Part shown: positions 34,087 to 42,293 of the stretch, one piece after another
Position numbering within the stretch: position 1 is the stretch's first letter
Layout: each line of letters starts with the position of its first letter
Source of the DNA: Planctomycetaceae bacterium
GTDB lineage: Bacteria > Planctomycetota > Phycisphaerae > Phycisphaerales > SM1A02
DNA: 64,000 nucleotides
Reading direction: 5' to 3'
Assembly: GCA_027490145.1 (NCBI GenBank)
Contig: JAIXYQ010000007.1
Coordinates: 1-64,000, forward strand
Notes under the pieces: generated by a model
Database searches by the model: none
What the model saw: the letters and a program-made list of their open reading frames with translations, nothing else
What the model was told of the DNA's origin: nothing
Translations under genes and position numbers: made by a program

Positions 34087-35070
34087 ATGGCTGATCCACG
34101 ACCCAACGTCCATGGAGCGGACGACGATCCCGCGCGCAGCCGGCGCATCGGTTCGATGAACGCGCTGGCCGCGCTGCTCGGATGGAGCACGGTCCCGCTG
34201 CTCTTGCGCGATCTCGCGGGCCGTGGCGTGGACTTCTGGAGCAACAATGGTTGGCGCTACGGGGCAAGCGCGGTGCTCTGGCTTCCGTACGTGCTCTGGC
34301 ACGCGTGGCGAGGCCGCATGCCCAGGGGCATCTGGACGGCGGCGATCGTGCCGAGCATCGCCAACGTCGCCGGGCAGGCCTGCTTCACCGCGGCGTTCGG
34401 GCTTGCCACGCCGGGCATCGTGACGTTCGGGCTGAGGAGCCAGCTGATCTTCGTCGCGCTGGGTGCCTGGTTCCTCTTCCCGGCCGAGCGTGCGGTGATG
34501 CGCACCATGAGGTACCTGGTGGGCTTCGCCCTGCTCATCACGGGACTCATGCCGGTGCTCTTCGGTGGCGACTTCTCGCTCGGCGGCGCCAACGGATCCG
34601 GCGTGCTCATGGCCGTCTGCTCCGGACTCGGCTATGCCTGCTACGGACTGAGCGTGCGTCGCTTCATGGCGCCGTACCACCCGGTGCTTGCCTTTGCGGT
34701 GATCTGCCAACTCACGGCCGTCGGCCTGATCGCCCTGATGCTGGCGTTCGGCCGGGACGGCGGTGCGTACGTTCCCTCGCTCGGATCGCGTGAACTCATT
34801 TTCCTGGCGATCAGCGCGGTGGCGGGCATCGCAGCGGGCCACGTCTTCTATTACGTCGCGATCGCGCGGCTCGGTGTGGCCGTGACCAGCGGCGTCCTGC
34901 AGCTGCAGCCGTTCCTGGTGAGTGCGGCGAGTGCCGTCGTGTTCGAGGAACGTCTCACCACCCTGCAGTGGCTGGGAGGCATCGTTGCGGTGGGCGGCGC
35001 AGTGCTCATGCTCACGGCGGAACGCAAGGCGCCGCAGCAGGCCCAAGCCAGCAGCGAAACCGGTGACTGA
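34087..35070 (+). CDS. EamA/DMT-family transporter
   Basis: This inner-membrane protein of 327 residues has about ten helices in two similar halves, as in the drug/metabolite transporter superfamily. The first half starts with SMNALAALLGWSTVPLLLR; the second ends with the typical VTSGVLQLQPFLVSAASAVVFEERLT and a GGIVAVGGAVLML helix. A roughly 22-residue polar N-terminal leader precedes the first helix. It shares a transcript with the SDR gene, so the two may act on one metabolite. The substrate cannot be told. Confidence 0.88.
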   Translation: MADPRPNVHGADDDPARSRRIGSMNALAALLGWSTVPLLLRDLAGRGVDFWSNNGWRYGASAVLWLPYVLWHAWRGRMPRGIWTAAIVPSIANVAGQACFTAAFGLATPGIVTFGLRSQLIFVALGAWFLFPAERAVMRTMRYLVGFALLITGLMPVLFGGDFSLGGANGSGVLMAVCSGLGYACYGLSVRRFMAPYHPVLAFAVICQLTAVGLIALMLAFGRDGGAYVPSLGSRELIFLAISAVAGIAAGHVFYYVAIARLGVAVTSGVLQLQPFLVSAASAVVFEERLTTLQWLGGIVAVGGAVLMLTAERKAPQQAQASSETGD

Positions 35071-35108
35071 CCGCCGTGGCGCGGGCGTGCGGGGGCGTGC
35101 CGGTCACG

Positions 35109-35128
35109 GCCGGCGCCATGGCGCCGGC
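35109..35128. repeat. 20-bp palindrome between convergent genes
   Basis: GCCGGCGCCA (35109-35118) is followed directly by its reverse complement TGGCGCCGGC. It lies in the 69-bp gap between the stop codons of the transporter and kynureninase genes. A structure that ends transcription from both sides is the simplest reading; it has no T tract. Confidence 0.75.
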
Positions 35129-35139
35129 GCCACGATCAC

Positions 35140-36426
35140 TCAGCGGGTCGATGCGAGCGCATCCACGAAGCGCCAGACCTCAGCGAAGGTGTTGAAGAGC
35201 GGTGCAGGGGCCGCGCGGATGACGTTGGGCCGCCGGGTATCACAGGCGATTCCGGCAGGCAGCAGGAGTGCGTGCCGTTCCATGCAGCGCTCGTCGAGCT
35301 GGATCGACAGTTGCGCGCCGCGCTCATGCGTGGCCGCCGGTGTCAGCACGCGCGCCTCGGGAACGCGCTCGCGCAGGAGCATCTCCAGGAAGGCCGTGAG
35401 CCGCAATGACTTGGCCCGCAGGCGATCGAAGCCCGCGGCGTCGAAGAGTTCGAGGCTCGCGAGCAGCGGCGCCATGCCGATCACGCTCGGCCCGCTGACC
35501 TGCCATCCATCGGCACCGGGCGTGGCCACGAAGTCACGCTCCATGGCCATGCGCGTGGCGAGCGGCACGCCCCACCAGCCCGCGAAGCGCGGCGTGGTGC
35601 CATCGAACCCGTGGCGCTCATGGATGAACAGTCCCGCCGTCGCACCCTGACCGCCGTTCAGGTACTTGTAGCCGCACCAGGCCGCCGCATCCGCACCGAG
35701 GTCGTGCAGCGAGAGCGGGACATTGCCCATGGCATGCGCCAGGTCGAAGCAGGCGAAGGCGCCGACCGCGTGCGCGGCCGCGACCAACGCACCGAGGTCC
35801 AGGAGTTGGCCCGTGGCATAGTTCACGCCGCCCACGAGGAGCAGGCCGGCACGATCACCGGCTGCGCTGCACGCTTGCGCGAAGTCCTCGGCGTGGAGCA
35901 GCCCGTCCGCGCGGGGCGGCACCTCGATGATGCATGCGTCGGGATCGAAGCCGCGCGCCTGGACGTGGCTCCGCACCGCGTAGCGATCGCTCGGGAACGC
36001 CGACGCCTCCATGATGATGCGGTCCCGCCCGGTGTGTGGCCTCCAGAACGAGGCCATCAGGAGGTGCAGGGTCTCGGTGAGCCCGGCCATCGCGACGACT
36101 TCGTGCTCACGCGCACCGGCGAGGGCGGCGAGGGACCGTCGTGCATGGGCGTGGTAGTCCATCCAGGGACGTGGGCCTTCCAACCGTGCGTAGTGGCCAC
36201 GGGCTCCCCACTGATCCATCACCTCGAGCACGAGTTCACGGGTCCGCCGGGCCATCGGACCGAGTGAGTTGCCCTGGAAGTACACCAGTGGTGCGCCGTC
36301 GGATCCACGCGGAAGCTCGAATCGATCGCGAAGCGCGGCAAGCGGATCGTTGGCGTCGGCCCAGAGGGCCCACTCACGCGTGGTCTCGATCTCGGCAGCG
36401 TTGACGTCGAGGACGGTGGTGGGCAT
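35140..36426 (-). CDS. kynU: Kynureninase
   Basis: This PLP enzyme cleaves kynurenine or 3-hydroxykynurenine to anthranilates and alanine in tryptophan breakdown or NAD synthesis. The 428-residue protein has the family start (VYFQGNSLGPMARRT), the FDLAHAMGN segment that holds the PLP ring, and WCGYKYLNGGQG with the PLP-binding Lys. No other kynurenine-pathway genes are adjacent. The ATG at 36426 lies 6 nt after TACGAT; the 222 codons further upstream in frame shadow the divergent genes. Confidence 0.94.
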   Translation of the reverse strand: MPTTVLDVNAAEIETTREWALWADANDPLAALRDRFELPRGSDGAPLVYFQGNSLGPMARRTRELVLEVMDQWGARGHYARLEGPRPWMDYHAHARRSLAALAGAREHEVVAMAGLTETLHLLMASFWRPHTGRDRIIMEASAFPSDRYAVRSHVQARGFDPDACIIEVPPRADGLLHAEDFAQACSAAGDRAGLLLVGGVNYATGQLLDLGALVAAAHAVGAFACFDLAHAMGNVPLSLHDLGADAAAWCGYKYLNGGQGATAGLFIHERHGFDGTTPRFAGWWGVPLATRMAMERDFVATPGADGWQVSGPSVIGMAPLLASLELFDAAGFDRLRAKSLRLTAFLEMLLRERVPEARVLTPAATHERGAQLSIQLDERCMERHALLLPAGIACDTRRPNVIRAAPAPLFNTFAEVWRFVDALASTR

Positions 36427-36432
36427 CCACGG

Positions 36433-36442
36433 ATCGTAGGAT
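36433..36442. promoter_or_regulatory. Overlapping divergent -10 elements (TACGAT / TAGGAT)
   Basis: On the minus strand TACGAT (36438-36433) lies exactly 6 nt before the kynureninase ATG. On the plus strand TAGGAT (36437-36442) lies exactly 6 nt before the GTG at 36449. They share bases 36437-36438, so the two 22-bp halves are almost mirror images. Confidence 0.65.
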
Positions 36443-36448
36443 CGGGGC

Positions 36449-36889
36449 GTGGCCATGCCCGAGTCGATCCAGTGGTCCGAATGCCTCGCACGAGAGCGGC
36501 CCGGCCGGCGCGTGCTGCTGGCCCTGGTGATCGCGGCACTGGCGGTCGCCGTGGGGATGGCCGCACGGGATTGGTTCGTGGGAGCGCTGGCGGCTGTCGG
36601 CCTGTCGGCGATCACCGCGGAAGGTTGGGCTGGGTGCCGATGCACGATCGACGGTGATGGCATCGTTCGGGCGGGCCCATTCAGGCAGCGGCGCCTGTCC
36701 TGGTCGGCGGTCACCATGTGCACCGTGAAGGACGCGGGTGCCACGTTCGCACGCCCCGCCGGTCGCGGCGCGATCTCCTTCCACCTTGATGGGGTGAGGG
36801 CGTCCGAACGCGCGCACGTGCAGGCTGCACTGTTCGCCTGGCACGCGTGGTGGTTGACCGTGGGTTCAGCGCGGGGAACCAAGCCATGA
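36449..36889 (+). CDS. Small membrane protein with PH-like domain
   Basis: This 146-residue protein starts at a GTG that lies 6 nt after TAGGAT. Two hydrophobic segments (about 22-40 and 43-58) are followed by a domain of the bacterial PH-like pattern (CTIDGDGIVRAGPFRQRRLSWSAVTMC). Such proteins are membrane-associated with a small cytoplasmic beta domain; the role is unknown. Its stop overlaps the start of the next gene (ATGA). An in-frame ATG at 36455 would remove two residues. Confidence 0.8.
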   Translation: MAMPESIQWSECLARERPGRRVLLALVIAALAVAVGMAARDWFVGALAAVGLSAITAEGWAGCRCTIDGDGIVRAGPFRQRRLSWSAVTMCTVKDAGATFARPAGRGAISFHLDGVRASERAHVQAALFAWHAWWLTVGSARGTKP

Positions 36890-37242
36890 CGGATCCCGCA
36901 CGCAGCTGGCGCGATGCGCTCCGGCATGCCTTTGCCGTCGAGCCTCCGGGACCAGCCACGCTCACCGACGCCGAAGCGGCGGTGGTCGGTCGAATCGCGG
37001 ATGAGATCGTGCGGCGGGGCATGGTGGCACCCGCGCTGCTGGCGCTCGAGTCGTTCCGCCCGCTGAACGCCATTGGTGCGAATGCCATGCACGCGCTCAC
37101 GCCGTTCGCGTCGATCGTGGGTGACCCCGCCGCGTTCACCACGCTTGCCGCGCTCTTGGAGCGTCGCGGGAGCGTCGAGGCGATCTGCCTGGTGATCGAG
37201 GCTCGCTCGCGGGCCGCCGGGCCGTCTCCCGAGTCTTCGTGA
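36886..37242 (+). CDS. Small hypothetical protein
   Basis: This 118-residue, mostly helical soluble protein has no motif I recognise. A central stretch (IVRRGMVAPALLALESFRPLNAIGANAMHALTPF, about 42-75) is mildly hydrophobic and conserved-looking, and could pack against a membrane protein. Its ATG overlaps the preceding stop, so it is probably translated together with the PH-like membrane protein and may work with it. The gene ends just before a large non-coding region. Confidence 0.78.
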   Translation: MTDPARSWRDALRHAFAVEPPGPATLTDAEAAVVGRIADEIVRRGMVAPALLALESFRPLNAIGANAMHALTPFASIVGDPAAFTTLAALLERRGSVEAICLVIEARSRAAGPSPESS

Positions 37243-37268
37243 ATCGCGCGACGGCGGCGCGTTGCTCG

Positions 37269-37338
37269 TGCGGCCGTCGCTCCCGTGGGGTCGCGGTACG
37301 TCGCGTGCTCATGCGGCCGTCGCTCCCTTTGGTCGCGG
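37269..37338 (+). repeat. Tandem pair of about 27-bp units
   Basis: TGCGGCCGTCGCTCCC followed by G/T-rich sequence and TCGCGG occurs at 37269-37296 and again at 37312-37338, with a few differences in the middle. The second unit overlaps the left arm of the large inverted repeat by four bases. Confidence 0.7.
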
Positions 37339-37468
37339 CATGCCTCGTTCGCTCAGACAGTCCTCGCCTGCTCAGAAACTGGCGCGTCTGTCACCCCGTG
37401 GCCACTGACTGCGACTGCGCGCCAGCTTTCCTCGCAGGCTGCGGAACTCGCTCTGCGAGGCATGCCGC
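37335..37468. repeat. Nested inverted repeats (possible structured RNA or cruciform)
   Basis: Three nested pairs are visible. GCGGCATGCCTCG (37335-37347) pairs perfectly with CGAGGCATGCCGC (37456-37468). GCCTGC (37366-37371) pairs with GCAGGC (37434-37439). CTGGCGCG (37379-37386) pairs with CGCGCCAG (37418-37425) and can extend by GAAA/TTTC across one bulge. Together they form a long imperfect hairpin of 134 nt. Confidence 0.7.
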
Positions 37469-37533
37469 GCCCCTGTTCCGCGACGGCCGCAACAGAGCTC
37501 ACCACTGCCACGCGGTCACCAACGATGCGACGC

Positions 37534-37715
37534 GCCGTCCGCAGCGACCGAGCGGCCCTGCGCCGCGCGGCTTTGGGAGTCGCGAAGGCGGCACGAACGA
37601 TGCGTTCGGAGGCGGGTGCCGGCCCCGCCGAGCGACGGACGTGAGCGCGAGCGGAACCTGGTGGAGCGAGCGCGTCCGCGCAGCCATGGGCCCGAGGGCG
37701 CGACGGCGGCGCGGG
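37534..37715. repeat. Dispersed intergenic repeat, copy B (fullest copy)
   Basis: Bases 37534-37598 match 56461-56525 (copy C) with two differences in about 65. Bases 37579-37715 match 1-138 (copy A) at roughly 90%. Copy B therefore joins the two partial copies into a unit of about 180 bp. It lies directly upstream of the GlmL-like gene. Changes between copies are not arranged to keep any reading frame. Confidence 0.85.
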
Positions 37716-37756
37716 TTCCCCATAACAGGGCGCGCGCGATGTGCAGCCCGAGTCCG

Positions 37757-37762
37757 TAGCCT
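37757..37762 (+). promoter_or_regulatory. -10-like element TAGCCT for the GlmL-like gene
   Basis: TAGCCT is followed by 9 nt and the ATG at 37772. Confidence 0.5.
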
Positions 37763-37771
37763 GCGCCCTCC

Positions 37772-39574
37772 ATGCCGAAGGATCCAAGCAGCATCAAGGT
37801 CGTGGTCGCCACCGACTGCGGCAGCACCACCACGAAGGCGATCCTCATCGAGTGCGTGGATGGCGTGTATCGCCAGACGCACCGCGCCGAGGCGCCAACG
37901 ACCGTGGAAGCCCCGTTCGCCGACGTCACGCTCGGCGTGACCAATGCGGTCACTGAGCTGCAGGAGCTCAGCGGACGGCGGCTGGTGAACGACGATGGCA
38001 CGATCCTCCGTCGCACGTCGGATGATGCTGCGGATGGATGCGATGCGTACATCTCGACGAGCAGCGCCGGCGGCGGACTGCAGATGATGGTCGCGGGCGT
38101 CGTGAAGGAAATGACTGCCGAGAGCGCCAAGCGTGCGGCGCTTGGTGCGGGCGCGATCGTGATGGACACCATCGCGAGCAACGACCGTCGCCGGCCGCAC
38201 GAGCAGGTGCAGCGCATCCGCGAGCTGCGGCCCGACATGGTCCTCATCTCGGGCGGAACCGACGGCGGCGACACGAAGAAGGTGACCGAGCTCGCCGAAC
38301 TCATCGCGCCCGCGAAGCCACGGCCGCGCTTCGGCGGCGAGTACAGCCTGCCGATCATCTTCGCCGGGAACCGCGATGCGCGGCCTGCCATCGAGCGCAC
38401 GTTCGCGGCCGGGGGCTTTGACCTGAAGGTCGTCGACAACCTGCGCCCGACGCTTGAGCGCGAGAACCTGGGCCCTGCGCGCGAGACGATCCACGATGTC
38501 TTCCTTGAGCACGTGATGGCGCATGCGCCCGGCTACGACCGGCTGATCGCATGGGCCGATGCGCCCATCATGCCGACCCCCGGTGCGGTCGGCGACATCC
38601 TGCAGGCGATCGCGAAGGGGCGTGGGATCAACGTCGTCGGTGTCGACATCGGCGGCGCGACGACCGACGTCTTCAGCGTCTTCGACGGCTCCTTCAACCG
38701 CACCGTCAGCGCGAACCTGGGGATGAGCTACTCGATCAGCAACGTCTGCGCCGAGGCCGGCATGGACAGCGTGCTGCGCTGGGTGCACCTGGACATGGAC
38801 GAGCGGGAACTGCGCAACCGGGTCAAGAACAAGATGATCCGGCCGACCACGATCCCGCAGACGCACGAGGCGCTGGTGTTCGAGCAGGCCGTCAGCCGCG
38901 AGGCGCTGCGGCTGGCGTACGTGCAGCACAAGGCGTTCGCGACCGAGCTCAAGGGAGTGCAGCAGCAGCGCACCGTCGGCGATGCCTTCAGCCAGCAGGA
39001 GGGCGGCCGTTCGCTCGTGAGCGGCATGAAGCTCGACCTGCTCGTGGCCAGCGGCGGGGTGCTCAGCCACGCCCCGCGCATGGAGCAGACCGCGTCCATG
39101 CTCATCGATGCCTTCGAGCCCGAGGGCTTCACTGAGCTCGCCAAGGACAGCATCTTCATGATGCCGCACCTGGGCGTGCTGGCGACCGTGCATGAGCGTG
39201 CGGCGATGGAGGTCTTCGAGCGCGACTGTCTGGTCATGCTCGGCACGTGCATCGCCCCGGCGGGCACTGCGGTCGCTGGCAAGCCCGTCATGCGCTGGAG
39301 CGCGCGCTGGGAGGGAGGCAGCGCCGAGGGAACGCTGATGGGCCAGGAGATGAAGCTGCTGCGCATCGGTGAACGGGCGCACATCGAGGTCACGCCCGAG
39401 CGCGGGTTCGACGTGGGCGCCGGTCCGGGCGTGGTCGTCAAGCGTGAGGTGCGCGGGGGCAGCGTCGGGCTCATCCTCGACGGTCGCGGCCGTCCGCTGA
39501 CGGTTCCCGCCGGGACCGAAGGCCGACGCCTCGTCGCCTCGTGGGCGAAGGCACTCGAACTTCACCCTGACTGA
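37772..39574 (+). CDS. GlmL/MutL-like ASKHA-fold ATPase
   Basis: The 600-residue protein is related to GlmL (glutamate mutase L), an actin/Hsp70-fold protein known as a companion of B12-dependent glutamate mutase. Visible ATP-site motifs are DCGSTTTK (15-22), ISTSSAGGG (94-102), VDIGGATTD (291-299) and LVASGGVLSHAP (424-435). The last 90 residues form an additional beta-rich domain not needed for the fold; typical GlmL is about 460 residues. No mutase S or E subunit is in the window, and membrane protein genes follow, so the real role is probably energising or gating a membrane complex rather than mutase repair. It has its own -10-like element and is followed after 10 nt by the KOW protein gene. 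Confidence 0.88.
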   Translation: MPKDPSSIKVVVATDCGSTTTKAILIECVDGVYRQTHRAEAPTTVEAPFADVTLGVTNAVTELQELSGRRLVNDDGTILRRTSDDAADGCDAYISTSSAGGGLQMMVAGVVKEMTAESAKRAALGAGAIVMDTIASNDRRRPHEQVQRIRELRPDMVLISGGTDGGDTKKVTELAELIAPAKPRPRFGGEYSLPIIFAGNRDARPAIERTFAAGGFDLKVVDNLRPTLERENLGPARETIHDVFLEHVMAHAPGYDRLIAWADAPIMPTPGAVGDILQAIAKGRGINVVGVDIGGATTDVFSVFDGSFNRTVSANLGMSYSISNVCAEAGMDSVLRWVHLDMDERELRNRVKNKMIRPTTIPQTHEALVFEQAVSREALRLAYVQHKAFATELKGVQQQRTVGDAFSQQEGGRSLVSGMKLDLLVASGGVLSHAPRMEQTASMLIDAFEPEGFTELAKDSIFMMPHLGVLATVHERAAMEVFERDCLVMLGTCIAPAGTAVAGKPVMRWSARWEGGSAEGTLMGQEMKLLRIGERAHIEVTPERGFDVGAGPGVVVKREVRGGSVGLILDGRGRPLTVPAGTEGRRLVASWAKALELHPD

Positions 39575-39584
39575 GGAGACGACC

Positions 39585-40715
39585 ATGGCGAAGGCCTACA
39601 CACCCGGATTGACCGTGAGCGCACGCGTGCGGTACCGCGCGCGCCGCCTCCTTCCGCTCACCGGACGCATCACCGTGCAGGTCGGTGACCGCGTTGCGGC
39701 GACCGATGTCGTCGCGCAGACCGACCTCGAGGGGGACATCACGCCGATGAAGATGTCCAACCTGCTCTCGTGCGCCCCGCGCGACGTGCCGGGTCTGCTG
39801 CTGAAGCCCGTCGGTGCGGCGATCGCGAAGGACGAACCGATCGCCCAATCGAAGGGGATCTTCGGCATGATGAAGGTCACGGTGAAGTCCACCGCCACCG
39901 GCACGATCGAGAGCGCCAGTGACTCGACCGGCATGGTCATGATCCGCGGTGCGGCGCAGCCCGTGCAGGTGCGCGCGTTCACGAGTGGACGGGTCGTGGA
40001 GGTGCTCGGCAGCGAGGGCGCCGTCATCGAGAACGACGTGGCGCTGGTGCAGGGCATCTTCGGCATCGGCGGCGAGGCGTACGGTCCGATCGCGGTCGCC
40101 TGCACGCGGCCGGACGAGCGCCTCGAAGCGGCGTCGATCCGCAGCGAGCATGCAGGGAGCATCCTCGTGGGCGGTGCCCGCATGACCATCGACGCCATCC
40201 GCCGTGCCATCGAGCTCGGCGTGGCGGCGATCGTGTCGGGCGGGATCGATGATGCCGACCTGAAGGCGCTGCTCGGACATGATCTCGGCGTGGCGATCAC
40301 CGGCAGCGAGAAGGTCGGGATCACGCTCGTGGTGACCGAGGGCTTCGGCGACATCGCGATGGCTGCCCGCACGCACGGCCTGCTCGCGTCGCATGCCGGG
40401 CACGCCGCGAGCGTGAACGGCGCCACGCAGATCCGCGCGGGCGTGATGCGCCCCGAGATCGTCATCCCGCTGGCCGACGAGGCGGCGGGCGATGCCCATG
40501 CCGGTGGCGGCGCCACCGCCGGGGAACTCTCGATCGGGACGCCGGTGCGGGTGATCCGCGATCCCTGGTTCGGAGCGCTCGGCACGGTCGCGGCGCTTCC
40601 CGAGCAGCCCGCGGTGCTCGGTTCGGGATCGAAGGCCCGCGTGCTCGAGGTTGCGTTGGCCGACGGCCAACGGGTCACGGTGCCGCGCGCGAACGTCGAG
40701 TTGATCGCGGAGTGA
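39585..40715 (+). CDS. KOW / barrel-sandwich protein of the GlmL cluster
   Basis: I know no name for this 376-residue soluble protein. The N-terminal part has barrel-sandwich features (LPLTGRITVQVGDRVAATDVVA, about 23-44), as in lipoyl/biotinyl-like domains but without a modified Lys motif. A second such segment (TSGRVVEVLGSEGAVIENDVA) follows near 130-150. The middle (about 180-310) has ILVGGARMTIDAIRRAIELG, SGGIDDADL and NGATQIRAGV, perhaps a Rossmann-like unit. The C-terminal part is KOW-like (GTPVRVIRDPWFGALGTV). A GAGGAG ribosome-binding site precedes the ATG. Its place between the ATPase and the membrane genes suggests it links the two. Confidence 0.85.
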   Translation: MAKAYTPGLTVSARVRYRARRLLPLTGRITVQVGDRVAATDVVAQTDLEGDITPMKMSNLLSCAPRDVPGLLLKPVGAAIAKDEPIAQSKGIFGMMKVTVKSTATGTIESASDSTGMVMIRGAAQPVQVRAFTSGRVVEVLGSEGAVIENDVALVQGIFGIGGEAYGPIAVACTRPDERLEAASIRSEHAGSILVGGARMTIDAIRRAIELGVAAIVSGGIDDADLKALLGHDLGVAITGSEKVGITLVVTEGFGDIAMAARTHGLLASHAGHAASVNGATQIRAGVMRPEIVIPLADEAAGDAHAGGGATAGELSIGTPVRVIRDPWFGALGTVAALPEQPAVLGSGSKARVLEVALADGQRVTVPRANVELIAE

Positions 40716-40779
40716 TCGACCGCACCGTCGTCGGTGCCATGTCCGAACGTCGTGCCGGGCGCACGGCTCGCCGACGCGT

Positions 40780-40785
40780 TAGGCT
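40780..40785 (+). promoter_or_regulatory. -10-like element TAGGCT for the DUF6754-type gene
   Basis: TAGGCT is followed by exactly 6 nt and the ATG at 40792. The four membrane genes could be transcribed from here independently of the ATPase gene. Confidence 0.55.
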
Positions 40786-40791
40786 CCGCGC

Positions 40792-41601
40792 ATGGTGCTC
40801 GGCGCCGAGGCATCGTTCCTGAACCCGGACAAGCTCCTGCTGCTGGTGGTGCTGGCTGCGACGTGCGGCTGCATCATCGCCAGCATGGTCGCGGCGCGTG
40901 CAGGGAGCGTGCCCCGCATCCGGCGCATCGCCGGTCTCGAGGCCGTGGAAGAGGCCGTGGGCCGCGCCACCGAGATGGGCCGGCCGATCCTCTTCGTGCC
41001 GGGCATCCAGGACATGGACAACCCGATGACGGTCGCGGGGATCACCGTCCTGAGCCGTGTGGCCGGCACGGCCGCGCAGTACGACGCCACGCTCGACGTC
41101 CCGGTGAGCCGGTCGCTCGTCATGCAGGCCGCGCGCGAGAGCGTGCAGGCCGCGGCGCTGCAGGCGGGCCAACCCGACTGGTACGACCCCGAGCGCATTC
41201 GCTACATCACCGATGAGCAGTTCGGCTACGCCGCCTACGCCGCGGGTGCGATGGCACGCGACAAGCCGGCGGCGTGCTTCTACATGGGGTGCTTCTTCGC
41301 CGAGAGCCTGATCCTGGCCGAGAACGGCAACGCCATCGGCGCGATCCAGATCGCCGGCACCGCCGAGACGGCCCAGCTTCCGTTCTTCGTCGCCAGCTGC
41401 GACTACACGCTGATCGGCGAGGAGTTCTTCGCGGCCAGCGCGTACCTGAGCGGCGCACCGGATCAGCTGGGCACGCTGCGCGGCCAGGACATCGCGAAAG
41501 GACTGATCGCGCTCGCGCTGGTGGGTGGGGTGGTCATGGCGACCATGAAGGTCCTCTCGCCCGGGGCCGTTCCCGCGTCCCCCGCGGAGGTCGCACCATG
41601 A
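40792..41601 (+). CDS. DUF6754-type membrane protein
   Basis: This 269-residue protein has a hydrophobic segment at about 13-33 (LLLLVVLAATCGCIIASMV) and another near the C terminus (about 238-258). Between them is a soluble domain with FVPGIQDMDNPMTVAGITVL, YITDEQFGYAAYAAGAM, CFYMGCFFAESLILAE and CDYTLIGEEFFAASAYL. I assign it to the DUF6754 family from memory of this pattern; the family function is unknown. Its stop overlaps the next start by 4 nt. It should form a membrane complex with the following three products. Confidence 0.8.
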   Translation: MVLGAEASFLNPDKLLLLVVLAATCGCIIASMVAARAGSVPRIRRIAGLEAVEEAVGRATEMGRPILFVPGIQDMDNPMTVAGITVLSRVAGTAAQYDATLDVPVSRSLVMQAARESVQAAALQAGQPDWYDPERIRYITDEQFGYAAYAAGAMARDKPAACFYMGCFFAESLILAENGNAIGAIQIAGTAETAQLPFFVASCDYTLIGEEFFAASAYLSGAPDQLGTLRGQDIAKGLIALALVGGVVMATMKVLSPGAVPASPAEVAP

Positions 41602-42293
41602 GCCGTTCGATCGCGCTGCTCATCTGCCTCGTCGGCGGGCTCACCATGCTCGTGAGCCCGTTCCTGCCGATGGCCACCGGCTGGGCCAACGAGGTCACCG
41701 ACTGGTTCAACATCCTTGCCGCGATGGCCTTCGTGCTCGGCGGCGGCAGCCTGCTGAAGGTGCAGCTCATGCGCCTGAGTGCGCGCGGTCCCGGCTGGGG
41801 CTATTCGGCCGTGACGCTGCTGGCCTTCGTCGTCACGCTCTGGGTCGGCCTGGGCAAGGTCGGGGTCGTCGCCGATGCATCGGCACCTGCGGTTGCGTGG
41901 AGCGGCAAGCCCGATGATGAGGGCTCGGCGTTCTGGTGGATCTACCTGTACGTGATGACGCCGATCACCTCGACGCTCTTCGCCGTGCTGGCGTTCTACG
42001 TGGCGAGTGCGGCGTTCCGTGCGTTCCGCGCGAAGAACCTGGAGGCGACGCTGCTGCTGGTCACGGCCTTCATCATCCTGCTCGGCCGCACGTTCGCCGG
42101 CGTCGTGCTGACGGGCTGGCTGCCCGACTGGGCGAGCGGCCTGCGCCTGGAGAACCTGGCCGTCACCATCATGGATGTCTTCAACACCGCCGGCAACCGG
42201 GCGATCATCATCGGCATCGCCCTCGGCGTCGCGTCGACGGGCATCCGGCTGATGCTCGGGCTCGATCGCAGTTACCTCGGGGGTGACGCATGA
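41598..42293 (+). CDS. Polytopic membrane protein of the GlmL cluster
   Basis: This 231-residue protein is almost entirely hydrophobic, with about six membrane helices (near 5-25, 38-55, 70-90, 115-138, 150-172 and 195-215). It has a short polar loop around SGKPDDEGSAFWWIY and otherwise no motif I recognise. The ATG overlaps the preceding stop (ATGA) and its own stop overlaps the next start in the same way. It is probably the core or anchor of the complex; the function is unknown. Confidence 0.82.
   Translation: MSRSIALLICLVGGLTMLVSPFLPMATGWANEVTDWFNILAAMAFVLGGGSLLKVQLMRLSARGPGWGYSAVTLLAFVVTLWVGLGKVGVVADASAPAVAWSGKPDDEGSAFWWIYLYVMTPITSTLFAVLAFYVASAAFRAFRAKNLEATLLLVTAFIILLGRTFAGVVLTGWLPDWASGLRLENLAVTIMDVFNTAGNRAIIIGIALGVASTGIRLMLGLDRSYLGGDA

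Larger units (their letters stand above)
37243..37771. other. 529-bp gene-free region with repeats
   Basis: No convincing gene is found here on either strand; the open frames that cross it are GC-rich shadows with atypical residue composition. It holds a tandem repeat (37269-37338), a large nested inverted repeat (37335-37468), dispersed repeat copy B (37534-37715), and the -10-like element of the GlmL-like gene. It separates the kynureninase region from the membrane operon. Confidence 0.75.

Noticed and set aside
35109-35128. Operator or attachment site at the 20-bp palindrome
   Set aside because: It lies between two stop codons of convergent genes, far from any start, and no mobile gene is near. 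A termination structure is the simpler reading.
37285-37644. 119-codon open frame in repeat copy B (also seen in part in copy C)
   Set aside because: Only the repeat part is shared, changes between copies are not synonymous, and there is no ribosome-binding site.
37239-37940. 233-codon open frame across the repeat region
   Set aside because: It crosses dispersed repeat copy B and overlaps the GlmL-like start in another frame. Repeat copies differ without keeping this frame.
37772-39574. Annotation as a working glutamate mutase accessory protein
   Set aside because: No mutase subunits are adjacent and the neighbours are membrane proteins, so only the fold is claimed.
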